Shown here in pieces: positions 43,681 to 55,293 of a stretch of 64,000 nucleotides of DNA. The translations under genes and the position numbers were made by a program. The DNA is from Entonaema liquescens (taxonomy: Eukaryota; Ascomycota; Sordariomycetes; Xylariales; Xylariaceae): NCBI GenBank assembly GCA_902805475.1, contig CADCSX010000002.1, positions 1,612,001 to 1,676,000 on the forward strand, given 5' to 3'. Under the pieces are notes generated by a model that was not told where the DNA came from, ran no database searches, and was given only the letters and a program-made list of their open reading frames with translations. Every line of letters starts with the position of its first letter. Position 1 is the first letter of the stretch.

Positions 43681-45469
43681 ATGCCGCGACCTAAAAGAAC
43701 ACGCGTCGCGACAACTCGATCAGTCGCAAAAGCCACAAGCCCGGAACCAGTCGTGGTGTCCAAACAATCCGCCGAAACTAGCTCTGATATATACGATGTG
43801 AGTGATCGGGAAAAGGAGAGGGCAAAACAGAGACGCGAGTCAATGCGTGATGCCGATACTATTACGCACACGCGATCGACCTCTTCGCATCAATTAAAGG
43901 CATTGGAAGTCGCGCGACAACGACGCGACTCCGCCATGAATAGGCTAGAAAATATGACTTCGACATCAATAGACCAGGCAGATGAGCCCGGAGAACCATC
44001 AGGGTCTTCGGTCGAATTGGGGCGCAAGGTGGCCGGGACTCCGAAACAGAGGAAAATGGCAGACATGTCAGGGTTAGACCTAGATGATTCAGACTTCGAC
44101 GACTTAAATACGACATTTGATACGGCAGGGCCAGCAAGTGCGCAGCGATCGGCCGAGACGTCTAGCATGTCCGCCAGCGTTTTCAAACGACGGCCCCGCG
44201 CAGGAAGCTTTCTAGGTGGGGGGGATGGTTATATTCGCCCCAGCAGCCGGACAGGACCTAATACGCCGGCTTTTAGCTCAACATTTAACATCGGCATGTT
44301 CAAGAGAAGAGTACGCGAGCCTAGTATTCTCGGTACTGCACAGAAGCCGCGTCCTCAAATATCAGAGCCCGAGCCTGAATCAGAGTCTGATCAGGATGAC
44401 GACGAAGAAGGAGTTAATGAAGACGGATTTGCTCCTGAAGCCGAATCAACTCCACTTAAGCCTTCTAAGAGACGTTCCGGAGGAACTGAGGCTGGCCCAG
44501 CATCGCCGCAGGATTTACCACGCGCAAATTCGCGTAAGCGAAAATCCTCAGAAGGCCATGAGCGCCGCGCGAAATCATCCCCATTTGAAGATGATGAGCC
44601 TGTTGAGGATCCCGTAGTGCAACAATCAGATTCAGAGCTATCATCCCTCCATCTACTCCTCCACCCCGACAGCAAAGCAGCAGGCCCGTAACACCTATTA
44701 TGGACGAGGAGCTCATGGCACCTCCCTAAGTAGTGGTTCCTCCGCAGGAGACTCGGATGTGTGGCCACCTCTTCAACCACCCACGCGAACTCGTGCCAGG
44801 AGGCCCGCCTTAGGCCTCAGAAGGACCCCAGTTGCAAACGACAATGTCTCCGATATCTCTTCGCCACCCTCCCTTACTTACTCTCCAAATTACCGCGACC
44901 CTTCTCCGCCACCGCGGCAGGCCGCAAAGACCAAGCGTAAGGGCACCACTAAGCCAGAGCCTAAAGTTACAACTGCGGACTTGGCGGGCATGTTACCGCG
45001 CCGGCGCCGCAGAAATGCTAGAGCCGACGACGATGATTCGGAAGCAGAGGTCGACATCTCCGGCCTAGGTAATGATGATGACGAGCTCTCATACCTGGAT
45101 GTCCGAGCTCGACGACATCCAGCGCGGCCAGGCTCCCGAGCAGGGCATTCTAAGAACCAGAATGCGGGACGAGCCCGTCCTACATCGCGTGGCAAGTCTA
45201 CGAAACAGACGAATAGCGCTAATAGACGTGCCACAATCACGTACGGCAAGACATCAGACAAAGAGAACCAAGGCGACTCTGAGGGCGACGAAACTGAACG
45301 CGGCGAGGCGGAGGAAGAACTGCGAGACGGAGAGGAGAGCAGCCAGGCAATGGTCTCGAGGGTAGGCGAGGAGCTGAAGAATGCGGCACGCAAGTTTCAG
45401 GAAGTGGATCAGTGGCAGCTTGACTACGAGGAGATGACGCAGAGTAGTTCGCCGCGGGACGCTCGCTAA
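43681..45469 (+). CDS. Low-complexity acidic/basic protein, nuclear-type, with two apparent frameshifts
   Basis: A long Ser/Pro/Glu/Arg-rich protein starting MPRPKRTRVATTRSVAK, about 595 aa if read through. I do not recognise the family. Non-random blocks include KERAKQRRESMR and VARQRRDSAMNRLENM (predicted helices), SGLDLDDSDFDDLNTTFD, a duplicated FKRRPRAGSFLGGGDGYIRP / FKRRVREPSILGTAQKPRP pair, LAGMLPRRRRRNARADDDDS, and a C-terminal helix ELKNAARKFQEVDQWQLDYE. Basic clusters could be nuclear localisation signals. The frame shifts twice, each time by one missing base: near 44640-44643 (SELS to IPPSTPPP) and at 44724-44726 in a C run (MAPP to LSSGSSAG). Proline-rich peptide sense on both sides of each junction shows that the gene continues. 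The pieces as read literally end at 44691 and restart before 44759. Confidence 0.65.
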
Positions 45470-45961
45470 GTTCAAAGAGATTTTTATCATTCTGAGGGAG
45501 TATGGAAAAAGGGGTTTGGGTGGCTAGGGGTTGGGGGTTAGGGGCTGAAGTATGCCTGGTCATGATATATGATCCTTAGCACCGGGTCTTCATTAACATG
45601 CTAGCCTTTGATTGTCAGCTATGCTTATCCATCGGAAGGGGTAGGAAAATCGAACGGTATAAAGGTCGCATACTATTTGCATGAAATGATAGCTCCACGT
45701 CTCGTTCAATGCTAGCTAGCCATCTGCATTTTATGCACCATAATTCTGTACCGTGTCATTCATCCTTTAGAAACCCATCATCATATGTCACGACGTTTAC
45801 TTACGAACGTGATATTTCGGAGAACCACAGCTCTACCTAACTATGTCCAACCCACCAACGCCAAACCATGCATTTCGTAGAACTCATAAACTAAGTCCTG
45901 TTTGCTCGTTATTCTTACAATATTCTCGATCGGTCAAAACCCCGTACAAGGTACTGAGGGT
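45470..45961. other. Convergent 3' intergenic region
   Basis: 3' flanks of the acidic protein gene (+) and Tip41 (-). Nothing else recognised. Confidence 0.5.
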
Positions 45962-46991
45962 CTATAATTTAAGCGAGACACTTTCCAAAGTCTGCTCCAC
46001 GGTAGGCAACAAATCAGCGATCTTATTAGCGTCACGTAGCGCTATCGTCACGGCATCCGGTACCAGGCCCGTCATGAGCAGTTTCTAGCACGGAAGTCAA
46101 GTTAGCTAGCTTCCTTCACCTTTCCATATTTCCATCTTTTAAAGCTTCGGAGAGAGGAGAACCCACCCTTTTAGTATCTTCAAACCCGAGCTCCTTCTCC
46201 GTGTACTCGCGCGTGACCTCCTCGGCCGCGAAGTCGACGTACACGCGCGTGTCGCGGATGCGCACGACGACGTTATCCAGGCGCATGAAGAGGCGCGCTA
46301 GGAGCAGCATGCGGCGCTCGTGCACGCGCACCTTGACGCTGAGCACGCTGATGCCGTTGTCGTCGAGCTCGCTCTCGTACAGCATGACCTCGTCGAAGAA
46401 GAGGATGGGGTCGCGGCGTTTGAGCAATTCGATGGGGATCGGTTTATTCGAGGGGGTGAATTCAAACCTGCTCTTTTGAGTGGATTCTGTGTCCTGTTCG
46501 CCTGGCTCGTCGGTGCCGGCGTTGCTAGGAGAAGAAGAAGAAGAAGCAGCGGGAGCTTGGGGAGGCGGGGGAGCTCGAGGGGGAGGGATGACGGTGCCGC
46601 GGTACGTCGTGCTGTAGCTCCAATCGAAGGGTTTCACGACTTCTTTGATGCCAGCGCTAGTCTGTTCACGGCTGGCAGACCAGCTCTTAGCGTACGCGAC
46701 CTGGAGCATATTGCGATCCGTCTTATCCACGGCATCCAGAGCATCGCGAGCGTTGAATTCGACAGCCCAGCCGGATGGCGCGTGGCGTATAGATACGAGG
46801 TTATCGCCAAAGATCATCTCGGGCACGGGAATTCCCAGGTCGCGCTCCATAGCTTCGATGGGACCTGACTTAGAGATGGGCAGTTTCCGCGTCGAGATTA
46901 CGAATGAACCTTGCCGGTGCGATGTCGTCGCCTGCGCGATGTGATCCGGCCGTGGGAACGGCTCGTTGGGTGAAGTTATGTGCGCTGCCAT
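45962..46991 (-). CDS. tip41: TIP41-family protein (Tap42-interacting, PP2A/TOR regulator)
   Basis: Regulator of type 2A phosphatases acting with Tap42 in TOR signalling. Two exons, 46991-46167 and 46084-45962, joined TKR to KLLMTGLVPD, give 948 nt (315 aa). Family marks are the N-terminal HRQGSFVISTRKLPISKSGP, MERDLGIPVPEMIFGDNLV, PFDWSYSTTYRGTV, PIELLKRRDPILFFDEVMLY, the ELDDNGISVLSVKVRVHERRM block with LLLARLFMRLDNVVVRI, and the C-terminal TREYTEKELGF. A Pro/Ser-rich insertion (PPPRAPPPPQAPAASSSSSP, about residues 136-155) interrupts the domain, as in other filamentous fungi. The second exon is required: without it the literal frame ends about 15 codons into the intron and lacks the conserved LMTGLVPDAVTIALRDANKI tail. 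Confidence 0.93.
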
Positions 46992-48021
46992 GATGTGCGC
47001 TTTTGAGCTCTTTACGCCAGATAAGTGTATATCGGGCGACTAGGAGTAGTGTTAGACTATATGTCTTGAAGATTAGAGGCGGCTGACGTTGAAGTTGTTT
47101 AAGCTCCGAGGAATAAGTTATATGCAACTTTAAATGTACAAACAAATATAGAGCTGAGATAAAGCTTGGCATGGAGGGGCAGAGCAGGAGCTTCGTCAAC
47201 AGTGGGGCTACTTTCCCTTGACGATACATCAATAAATACCTACATACCCCCTAACCTGGTAGATACATATCTCTACAAGTAAGTTCATAGTACACAACAT
47301 ATTATGTACAACTTTTCCATCTAGAAGGTACAATACATGGTCAGGTGGCCAGGTAATCAATAAGATTAATTCTAGTTGGTGAGTCTATAGAAATATAATC
47401 ATTTGAGCTTCTTCCGGTATAGATAGATAGGTAGGTATATACCAGTACGGATTACATATATAGTAGTTATATTTCAACACAATTTGATCCATCAAGACTC
47501 ACCTGTAAAGTCTATGCCCCAAGACTTCCCAACGATACATTCCGGATCTACCCATTTAACCAACATCACGAGGCGTATTACGCACGTTCTTAAGCATTGG
47601 GCTCTAGTTGGTAGCTATCAATACCATAAGCTTGGAGTGACCAGGACCATAGGTAGCTACCAAACACATGTTCAGTAGTCTTTCCTATCATAGGTCTCTA
47701 TTATAAACCCACTGCGGCGGTTCTGTAGGCTGGAAAGGTATAGTACCGTAAAAATCCTAGGGATGGAATGTGAATCTGCCGGACATGGTGAATATTTCGC
47801 CATACGTCTCATATTCCGGTATAGCTCGTCATAGGGGGTTTTGTAGATGAAGCACCCCAAGCTTCGTCTGCACCATTATAACGCGAAACACCTCATTTCA
47901 GTTGTCATAACAATAGAACTCTGATGTGCCGTACCCAGGCCATTATTGGAGGGATCTTTGGCCCAAGCAATAGGGTCACACGCTCCGTATGGTTTGGAGG
48001 GGAGCATGTTCCTAGGTTCTC
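46992..48021. other. Intergenic between Tip41 and Swc5 genes
   Basis: Promoter of Tip41 on the left and 3' flank of Swc5 on the right. TAGGTAGGTA motif near 47428. No gene seen. Confidence 0.5.
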
Positions 48022-49038
48022 TCAAACACGTCCAGCGATTCTCGCCCTCCTTGCTTCCTCGTCCCGATTAGCTGCAACACGAGCCAAGAAGTCTTGCCGG
48101 CTGACATAAGACTCTTTCGACTTCCCAGCTAATTCGAGTTCGTCCTTGATACCCTCCTTGTCGACAAATCCTGCCCAATCCATGCGGCTCTTCTCGACCA
48201 CGTTCAACTTCTTGGCCTTTGCCTGCTCGCGCAATTGCAATCTTGCATCCATGCCGAGGTTCAGGTCCGCACGCTGCATCACCCCTTCGATGACAGGCTC
48301 GAATATAGACCGGAAGGCTTTTCGAGGTTTCCGTCTGGGCTGGCCGTCCTCGACCTCGGCACCTTCTACTGACTTGGGATCCTGAGATGCTAGGTATAAC
48401 TTGGCTTCCGCCGAATCTCGAGGAACCAGCTTTTCTTCGGTATGCACCTTGCCAGCAAAGTTGTAGGTACGCTTTATCTTGATCATCGCCGCCGGCTCTT
48501 CTCCGCCGGACTTCTCTGGTTGTGGTTTATCTCTTGTGCCTTTAGATTGCCCATCTAATACCTCTTCCTGCTCTGTCCGTTGGGATTCCTTCCCGGTATC
48601 CAGATCCGTTTTCGAGGGTATTAAGGGTGCGGCAGTCATTTTAGCCCATATATCATCTACATCAATCGTTACTGGGCCAGTGGCTGCGCGCGACTTCTTT
48701 TCGACTTTCTCCGCTGCTCGCATACTTCGGGTCTTGATCAGCCCGCCTTCACCACCTTCATCATCCTCGGCGTTTCCATCCTTTCGTTTATCTTTCTTTC
48801 GTCTCTTCTTTCCCCTTTGTATTATCGCTTCGTCTCCAGAGTTCTCAAATCCTTCGTCGGCATCTTCGTCGGCATCTTCGTCGGCGGCGCGCTTCTTACT
48901 AGGTACCGAAACCAATTGGACTTCATCATCTTCAGATTCCGAAGCTTCGGCATCGACATCTAACGGAGCCGCATCGGGTGCGAAATCCGAATCCTCATCA
49001 GACGCATATTCTTCGTCTATAAGTGGTTCCTCGGCCAT
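48022..49038 (-). CDS. swc5: Swc5 / BCNT-C domain protein of the SWR1 complex
   Basis: Subunit of the SWR1 remodeller that exchanges H2A for H2A.Z; the acidic N-terminus is the histone-binding part. Intronless, 338 aa. The first 60 residues are very acidic (DEEYASDEDSDFAPD, EASESEDDEVQ), followed by a basic stretch (RGKKRRKKDKRKDG), then DIWAKMTAAP, IKIKRTYNFAGKVHTEEKLV, and the C-terminal BCNT-C domain with KLNVVEKSRMDWAGFVDKEG and KESYVSRQDFLARVAANRD. The invariant WxxFVxxEGIxDEL core (WAGFVDKEGIKDEL) is intact. The short DADEDADED repeat is encoded by a tandem GA(T/C)GCC-type repeat. ATG at 49036-49038 begins MAEEPLIDEEYAS. Confidence 0.93.
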   Translation of the reverse strand: MAEEPLIDEEYASDEDSDFAPDAAPLDVDAEASESEDDEVQLVSVPSKKRAADEDADEDADEGFENSGDEAIIQRGKKRRKKDKRKDGNAEDDEGGEGGLIKTRSMRAAEKVEKKSRAATGPVTIDVDDIWAKMTAAPLIPSKTDLDTGKESQRTEQEEVLDGQSKGTRDKPQPEKSGGEEPAAMIKIKRTYNFAGKVHTEEKLVPRDSAEAKLYLASQDPKSVEGAEVEDGQPRRKPRKAFRSIFEPVIEGVMQRADLNLGMDARLQLREQAKAKKLNVVEKSRMDWAGFVDKEGIKDELELAGKSKESYVSRQDFLARVAANRDEEARRARIAGRV

Positions 49039-49434
49039 TACTACTTTAATACAATGGGGTATGTGCGTTTTAATGCGTTTTAAATTCGATGATGTCGACT
49101 GTGAAGATGTTTAGCGCATGATTCGCGCGAAGGCTGAAAGAGCCGAGCAAGTTTGGAGCTTATGCCCTTTATCTTATCAGGGTTGCCAAGATTTAATTTC
49201 TCCACTACCTAGGTACCTACTGTGCAGATATAAGTCTATCATGTTAGTGCATAGGTAAGTTATGTACTTCGTAGAGTTGCTTTCTCTGAACCTAGGTACC
49301 TACCTACATATACCTCAAGTCTAAATTTAATTAAGGTGCTTACGAACAAGAAGTCAATTGTAAACCTCCTTCACAATCCATATACATGTGATTGGTTTCG
49401 ATCATTAGGTACATTTGGAAATATCTTCAACCCC
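49039..49434. other. Intergenic between Swc5 and MAPEG genes
   Basis: Promoter of Swc5, with TACCTAGGTACCTAC motifs at about 49208 and 49291. No gene seen. Confidence 0.5.
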
Positions 49435-49954
49435 TCAGAAGCCCCAGTATCCCTTCACAAGATAAGCAGCATACCCACTCAACCATAAAGTTGTTACCAT
49501 AGTGCCCCAATATCCAATTGGTCGACCCAAGCCCAATCCGTTGATAAGACCTAGCTCCACGTGTAGAACCCGGAAGGTCAAGAGGGCGGTAAGGGCGTTG
49601 CTAAGTGATTTCTGGTTTGCGCCGTTCAGCTCGGCAAAAGCTGCAATAATAAGAGCGATCGGTACGTTCTCGATGAAGTTTTGATGGCATCGGCTAGCCA
49701 AATACAGCTTATTGTTTGGGTCGCCGTCTTTAGACGAATTATCTCCGACAAAGAATTGGTCCTTAATACGGTGATATACAACCCGGCAGCTCAAAAAGGT
49801 AAAATATGCCGAGAATGGGAGAGCAAAACTGCCGGTGACCGCTATTGTTGAGAGAATATATATTAGTGTTATGGTTGTAAGTATAGCTGAAGTATATAAA
49901 CCTACGCAAGAGGGGCGCAAGTCCTTGGGCCGTAATCCCGACTGTAGAAGACAT
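49435..49954 (-). CDS. MAPEG family membrane protein
   Basis: Member of the membrane-associated proteins in eicosanoid and glutathione metabolism superfamily (microsomal glutathione transferase-like). Exons 49954-49906 and 49841-49435, joined LAPLL-P-VTGSFALP, give 456 nt (151 aa), the usual MAPEG size. Four hydrophobic segments can be seen: around TGSFALPFSAYFTFLSCRVVY, VPIALIIAAFAEL, LSNALTALLTFRVLHVELGL, and WGTMVTTLWLSGYAAYLV. The loop ASRCHQNFIENVPIALI is the family's conserved RxxQNxxEN-type motif that lines the glutathione site, here with His-Gln-Asn-Phe-Ile-Glu-Asn. Expected to sit in the endoplasmic reticulum membrane. The substrate is not determinable. Translating through the intron gives a longer open frame from an upstream non-ATG start, which I reject in favour of the spliced model. 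Confidence 0.88.
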
Positions 49955-50982
49955 ATTGACTGATATTGATTCCCAACAGATCTATGACTCGCTGGCTGTC
50001 GCTTGGAGATATAAGAAGAGAAGAAAAAGAGGATTGATCTGATGTAGATGCAGAAGTTATGAGAGTTGGAAGCAGATGAAGTCGTTATATAGACTTTATA
50101 GACTTGCTAAAGGCTTGTCTAAATCTCGCTTGCCCTTTAGCGTTAGTATCACCATCCGTGCGTACTTACTACGTGGGTTAAAGTGACTCATATCTCGTAC
50201 GGTTAGCTATATTTACAACTAAACAGGCAGAAAACTCTCCGACTCGAGTTTCGAGCCGACCCTCACTAGAACTTAAAATGCTTCGGAAGATGCTGCATAA
50301 TTTATCTAGGTATCTTTTTAATGTTTTAGGTATTTTTTAATGTATAATTATTATGAAATATGACAAAGATTTTGCACAGATAGAACATTATTATAAAGGT
50401 AGGGAATTATGAATTGGGCATGTAGGTATAGTTAGATGAATGTTTGGAAGTAGGCCTTCATGTCTTTATAGTTGCAACACATTGTTGTAAACACCTATTA
50501 TACATTATTATTCTCGTTCAATGCACCAACAGTCCCCTCCTAAGATTTTACTAAGAGACTAGAATAACGGAATCTTAGGTACCTTCCATTTTGGATCAGC
50601 TAGAAAGGTTCGATTGGCTGCATGGATTTACGATGCCAAGACCATTGCCGTCCTTAACAGCGTTTTCAGATCTTCCCCAGATTTCTTAAATGCCCCCCAC
50701 AGTTTTAAGGTAAGATATTCTCGTGTGCAACCCAATTGTGTCATAAATGTCATAAATCTCTACTGACGTCACTGACTTGATCAGAAGTTAAGATGAAACC
50801 GAGTAAGCAAGCACCTATTATAAAAGACAGCTTGTTTCGACATTTCCTCTGAACCATTTCCTCAGAACCATTTCCGTCACTCCGTATATCTCAATTATTG
50901 GCATAATCCCACTCCAAGTCAATAGATCTTCACTCGACGTCCTAGAGATTTCATAGCAACCCCTCTACCGCTCAAATACACA
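49955..50982. other. Divergent intergenic region, MAPEG and CsbD-like genes
   Basis: Bidirectional promoter between the MAPEG gene (-) and the CsbD-like gene (+). AT-rich at 50280-50540. No gene seen. Confidence 0.5.
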
Positions 50983-51323
50983 ATGTCCTTACAGAACAAC
51001 AGCCAACAGCCATCTCTCATCGGTGGCCACGCCGAATATATCAAGGGAGCCACAGAGGTCAGTCCAATCGATTCTAATGGAACCATCCTATCTACATTAC
51101 ATATACTAATATTGAACAGTCTACTATCGGTAGCGTAACAGGCTCGCAAGCTTGGACCAGTTCCGGAGAGCAAGCCAAGGCCCATGCCGTAGATACCATG
51201 AAGGCTGCCGGAGAGAATCGTGATCCGTCGCAAGGGTTTGGCAAGGTCGAGCAGAAGCTAGGTCAAGCCACAGGTTGTGAAGGCATGGCGAAGGAGGGAG
51301 CAGCCAGCAAGAAATCCGAATAA
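50983..51323 (+). CDS. CsbD-like small stress protein (Hmp1-type)
   Basis: Two exons, 50983-51057 and 51120-51323, with a 62-nt GT-AG intron, give 279 nt (92 aa). The protein has the CsbD-like repeat HAEYIKGATESTIGSVTGSQ and WTSSGEQAKAHAVDTMKAA, then KVEQKLGQATGCEGMAKEG, very hydrophilic and Ala/Gly/Lys-rich. Fungal relatives are annotated as mismatched-base-pair and cruciform-DNA recognition protein (Hmp1 of Ustilago maydis); bacterial CsbD proteins are general stress proteins. Which role applies here cannot be seen in the sequence. The exon junction falls inside the repeat, and the frame is continuous only after splicing. Confidence 0.82.
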
Positions 51324-53623
51324 CTGGAGAGAAAGCCATCCATCCACGCACACTCACACACACTAAAAGGCTACGGTAATCAACCAGTGACTTTGTAACA
51401 TATTGTACATTAATCTCAAGTGTGTTCTAGACCGTTCTATTGGTTTGGCAGAGGAATATGAAAGCGTCTCAATTAATCGACCCGTCTCATAGTTGTTGGA
51501 TCAAATACATTATCAATATAGATCGTTCAACAAGGTTCGCCCTGAAGCATACGCAATTGGTAGTATCGTATGAGACTACCCTATAGGTTTCATTTAGAAT
51601 TTAGATTTTATCATCGGCTATCGCGTCGACAGTAAAACGGGTAGCATTGCATTCTCGGAAGACTAGGGTTCATGATCCGCGTTGTACTGTGTGTATGAAT
51701 GTATTTAATCGTATAAGAGGTGAAAATCCCAAAGGTATATACTTCATGTTGATGTCTATCAAGCGAAATGTCCTTGATACTCCCCCTGAGGGCAGTTCTA
51801 GACAGGATATCAAGACATTTGATTCATATACTAAGCATGTTATCAATACTACCGTAACCACCACTATAACCCGTCAAAAAGACCTATTGGTTTAATTATT
51901 ATGATTGTTGAATGTGTAATCAACGTCAAACTTCAAATTTTAAACTCTCATGTACTAAAAGGTCAAGATACTCGTGAGTAATGAAAGCTGTATGGGAATG
52001 ACTAGTAGCTGATACTACTACACGTCGCATTAGGGATTTACTTGAAAAAAGAAATCAAGCCTTTGGTGTGATATAACGGAGTAACTGTGAATTCAATATA
52101 CCCCCCCTTACATACTCAACATATTTTCCCCCTCTTTCTTTTGTCTTGTTCATTCATTGCTTCTTCATAGTTTCTTATAAGCGCTACATACTAACTAGGA
52201 TATCCTTCATTACATAATATACATTTAGATTTTATGTTGAGCTAACTGATTTGCTTTTGTAAGTTATCCGGTACTTTTCGTAACCGTTTAGGCACATTAG
52301 AGCCTCACGCGATAAGAGGATGAAAGAGTACAACGAGTGTGGAGCCTTAGTATCAAAGAAGTAGCAATGAGGAGCCATGTCATGAACTGTTAAGTTGCAT
52401 TGCAGCGAGGTTCCGCAGTAGCTTAATGGGAATCACACCATACAACATAGACTTTAAATATTTTCGATAAGGAATTTTTTCAGACTATCGGAATGATCGG
52501 AGAAAAAAAAAAGTTATATGTTTGCCTTTTTTCTAAGTCCTTTCAAAGAACAGGTATTAATGCAGCACAATTTCAAAAACCAGTCAGGATATATCATTAA
52601 TAGATTTAAATGATTATATCCCTAGTATTAAAATCAACATGTTAAATATGCGCCAATGTCTTATTGAAAGTTGGAATCACTCATCGAGCCATAAAAAGTG
52701 CATACCGACTTACATACTTGTATTAGCACAGTAGGTGCCTTGGCCCTTGGGTGCATCATGCCCGTAACCCCGCAGGCCAGCCCCGCTTGTACGCTTGTAC
52801 GTGCAACTAGATGTACCTAAGGTACCTACATTACAGGTACCAAGGCTGCTTCGGTGCCATGTAATTTACAAACATGTGCTACCTCAGTACTAACTGGTAC
52901 CCCCAGTGGACCCTGAATTTAGAACCCTTGAAGCACCAAGGGTCCTTTCTGGGCTGATCGTCCCATCCAGATTTTTCTAACATTGCTCCATGCTCCACCC
53001 AAGGGTCGTGCCACATTCTAACCTACACCCACAATAGGCTTGGGCACACGCTTTGGAGGGGTCTGTCGGACCTGTACAACTTTTGCGCTTGCGAGAATAT
53101 TTCAACATCCTCAGACAAGATTATAAGTTTTTTTTGTTTTTTTCTAACCCTAACAGTCTTTTGGACCCCACCCAACTCCATCTTCCAGAACAGTTCCTTT
53201 TAACAAACAAGCATCATATTGATCTACATACTACTACTACTCTACTAAAGATCGTCCCGAGTAGTTCGATCGCAACCGAGAAACGCGGGACGGGAACTAA
53301 CCCTGGAACGAAAACGCGCGCCGATGATCACCAGGCACCTTATAGAAACACCCTCTCCAAAATCCTGATTCTAAGTTGAAATAGGCGTAGCACATTGTGC
53401 CCGCTACGCTGATCTGTGGCTAGCTTCCTACCCTTCAGGTTACAAAGCCAATACAAGACTTAGAATACGTACGAAGAGGATCTAGAAGACGACTAAGCAA
53501 TGACGTGCCCCTGATCAGAAGTGCGGTTCAACTCCCCACCCAACCGTTTTTGAGCTTTCCCCCCCCCCTTACGGTACCCGTATCGATTTTTGTATAAGAG
53601 AAGCACTAATAGGTGCTCGAGTG
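51324..53623. other. 2.3-kb intergenic region
   Basis: No gene that I can support. Open frames at 51647-51895 and 53053-53379 have random composition. 52080-52700 is AT-rich with a poly-A run at about 52505. A TACCTAAGGTACCTACATTAC-like motif lies at about 52814. A pyrimidine tract and C-run at about 53558-53570 precede the SET gene start. Confidence 0.45.
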
Positions 53624-55293
53624 ATGGACGAGTCCGAGGAAGAGGTCGACCTCGCATCGAGTCGCTTCTACGTCAACGCCAAACATTAACTGATAAGCTA
53701 CTAGAGAGTCCATACGACTTAGTTCTTTACCTAAGGCGTGCATTGGTTTATTCCGACCTAGCTTATCCCGACTTAGCGGCCGGCGATGCTTACCGAGCTC
53801 TATTATTGACCGATGAAGTTCGCGATGATAGTTTCGAATACCATACCCAAGCCTTCGAGGCCTTAGCGAATCACGCAGAAGGTCCGTTTCTAGAAGTCTT
53901 AGACCATGGTTCGTTATCGGGAACCCAGTCACGTTTACCCCAATTAGATGGGGGCGAAAAGGATGTTCCTGCGCTGGCTTGGTTAGCATCTATTCGCTGC
54001 TATCAAATATTATCCTTGAGCCTTCTACTATGCGGTTGTCTAAGGAGCTCTTACAATTTCTGTGAGCGTGGGCTTGCTATATCACCGGAGAATCAGGAGC
54101 TCAAAAATACGCAAAGCTACATACAGACGGTTTCCGAGCGTAGAATACGCAAGCCCGTCTCCACCGCGAATGATCTTCCAGACTGGGGTATGGTGCGTAG
54201 AGAAGTGTACCCTTGGAACAACTACGAACCGGATCGGTTCTCGGAGGAATCTTTAGCTATACTTAACGCTGGATTGGCTGAGATAGCACCTAAATGCACT
54301 GTCGAAGTTGCACAACTGCCTATACTACTCGGATGTCCGAGTCGTACTGATGGGTACGATATAATTCCGACATGCAACCAACTCGGTGTATTCGCCAAGG
54401 AATATATCGCGCCGGGAGAAGATGTACTTGTGGAGTACTCCTTGGTCACGGCCAATAATCGCCTAAAGGAGTCGATCTGTGATGCTTGTAGTGGAGAGCT
54501 CCCACCTTTAGGGAGCGACTCGACTGCCGTCAACTGTCCGGAATGCTATGACACTGTGTTTTGTACCCAGTATTGCTATGAGCAAGCCCAGGAACTCTAC
54601 CACCCAGCAGTCTGCGACAAAGATACGGACTCGGTGGCCAAGGATCCAGATGCAAGGGAAGCTGACGAAACCTTGCATCTTTTACTACTCGCACGAGTGT
54701 TAGCAATGGCGGCTCACCAAGAAATACATCCTCTTGACGTCAAGCAAATTAAATATATATGGGGAGACTTCGTTTCCTCCCAGACCAATGAAATCGATTT
54801 GTCGCCTAAGGCCGGTCCACCACCGGATTGGACGCTACCGTTCTCCTTTTCATATAATATCGAGACGCCTCTCCACATCCTCGAAAAAATGGATATCGAC
54901 ATCTACGCCGCTATTGCTAATTATGATGTATGGGTTTTTAACACCCTGTATAGCAAATTCCGTGGCACCGCATCGGCTCGCAAGAACCCGAGGGATGGAC
55001 GACCCGATGTCGCCGCTGTACACCCTTACTGGTGTCTTGCCAATCATGACTGCAACCCAAATGTTACGTGGGAATGGGGCGGTCGGATGGTACTGAAGGC
55101 GAGAGAAACGCGGGTGGTCGGAAATGCACCAGGCGGCATAGAAGCCGGAGAGGAGATTCTCAACCACTACTGCGATGTAAACCTACCAGTGAAAGAACGC
55201 AGAGAGTGGGCGCGTGGCAGTCTTGGTGGCTGGTGCATGTGCGGCAGATGTCGCAACGAAGCTTCTGAATCTCAGAACAACTCTCCTGGATAA
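53624..55293 (+). CDS. SET-MYND domain protein methyltransferase (SMYD-like)
   Basis: Intronless protein of about 556 aa. Order: helical N-terminal region with TPR-like repeats (LTDKLLESPYDLVLYLRRAL, SIRCYQILSLSLLLCGCLRS); the first SET segment IIPTCNQLGVFAKEYIAPGE with DVLVEYSLV (about 255-290); a MYND-type zinc finger (CDAC, CPEC, FCTQYC, then HPAVC, about 295-345); a linker; and the catalytic SET half with YWCLANHDCNPNVTWEW (NHSCxPN variant), EEILNHYCD, then the post-SET cluster CMCGRC. This split arrangement is that of SMYD-type lysine methyltransferases; the target is unknown. The long open frame has no suitable ATG at its start. The probable start is ATG 53624 (MDESEEEVDLA), which is one base out of frame, requiring a one-base deletion between about 53648 and 53665. 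Otherwise the N-terminus would begin at a non-ATG codon at 53590. Confidence 0.85.
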
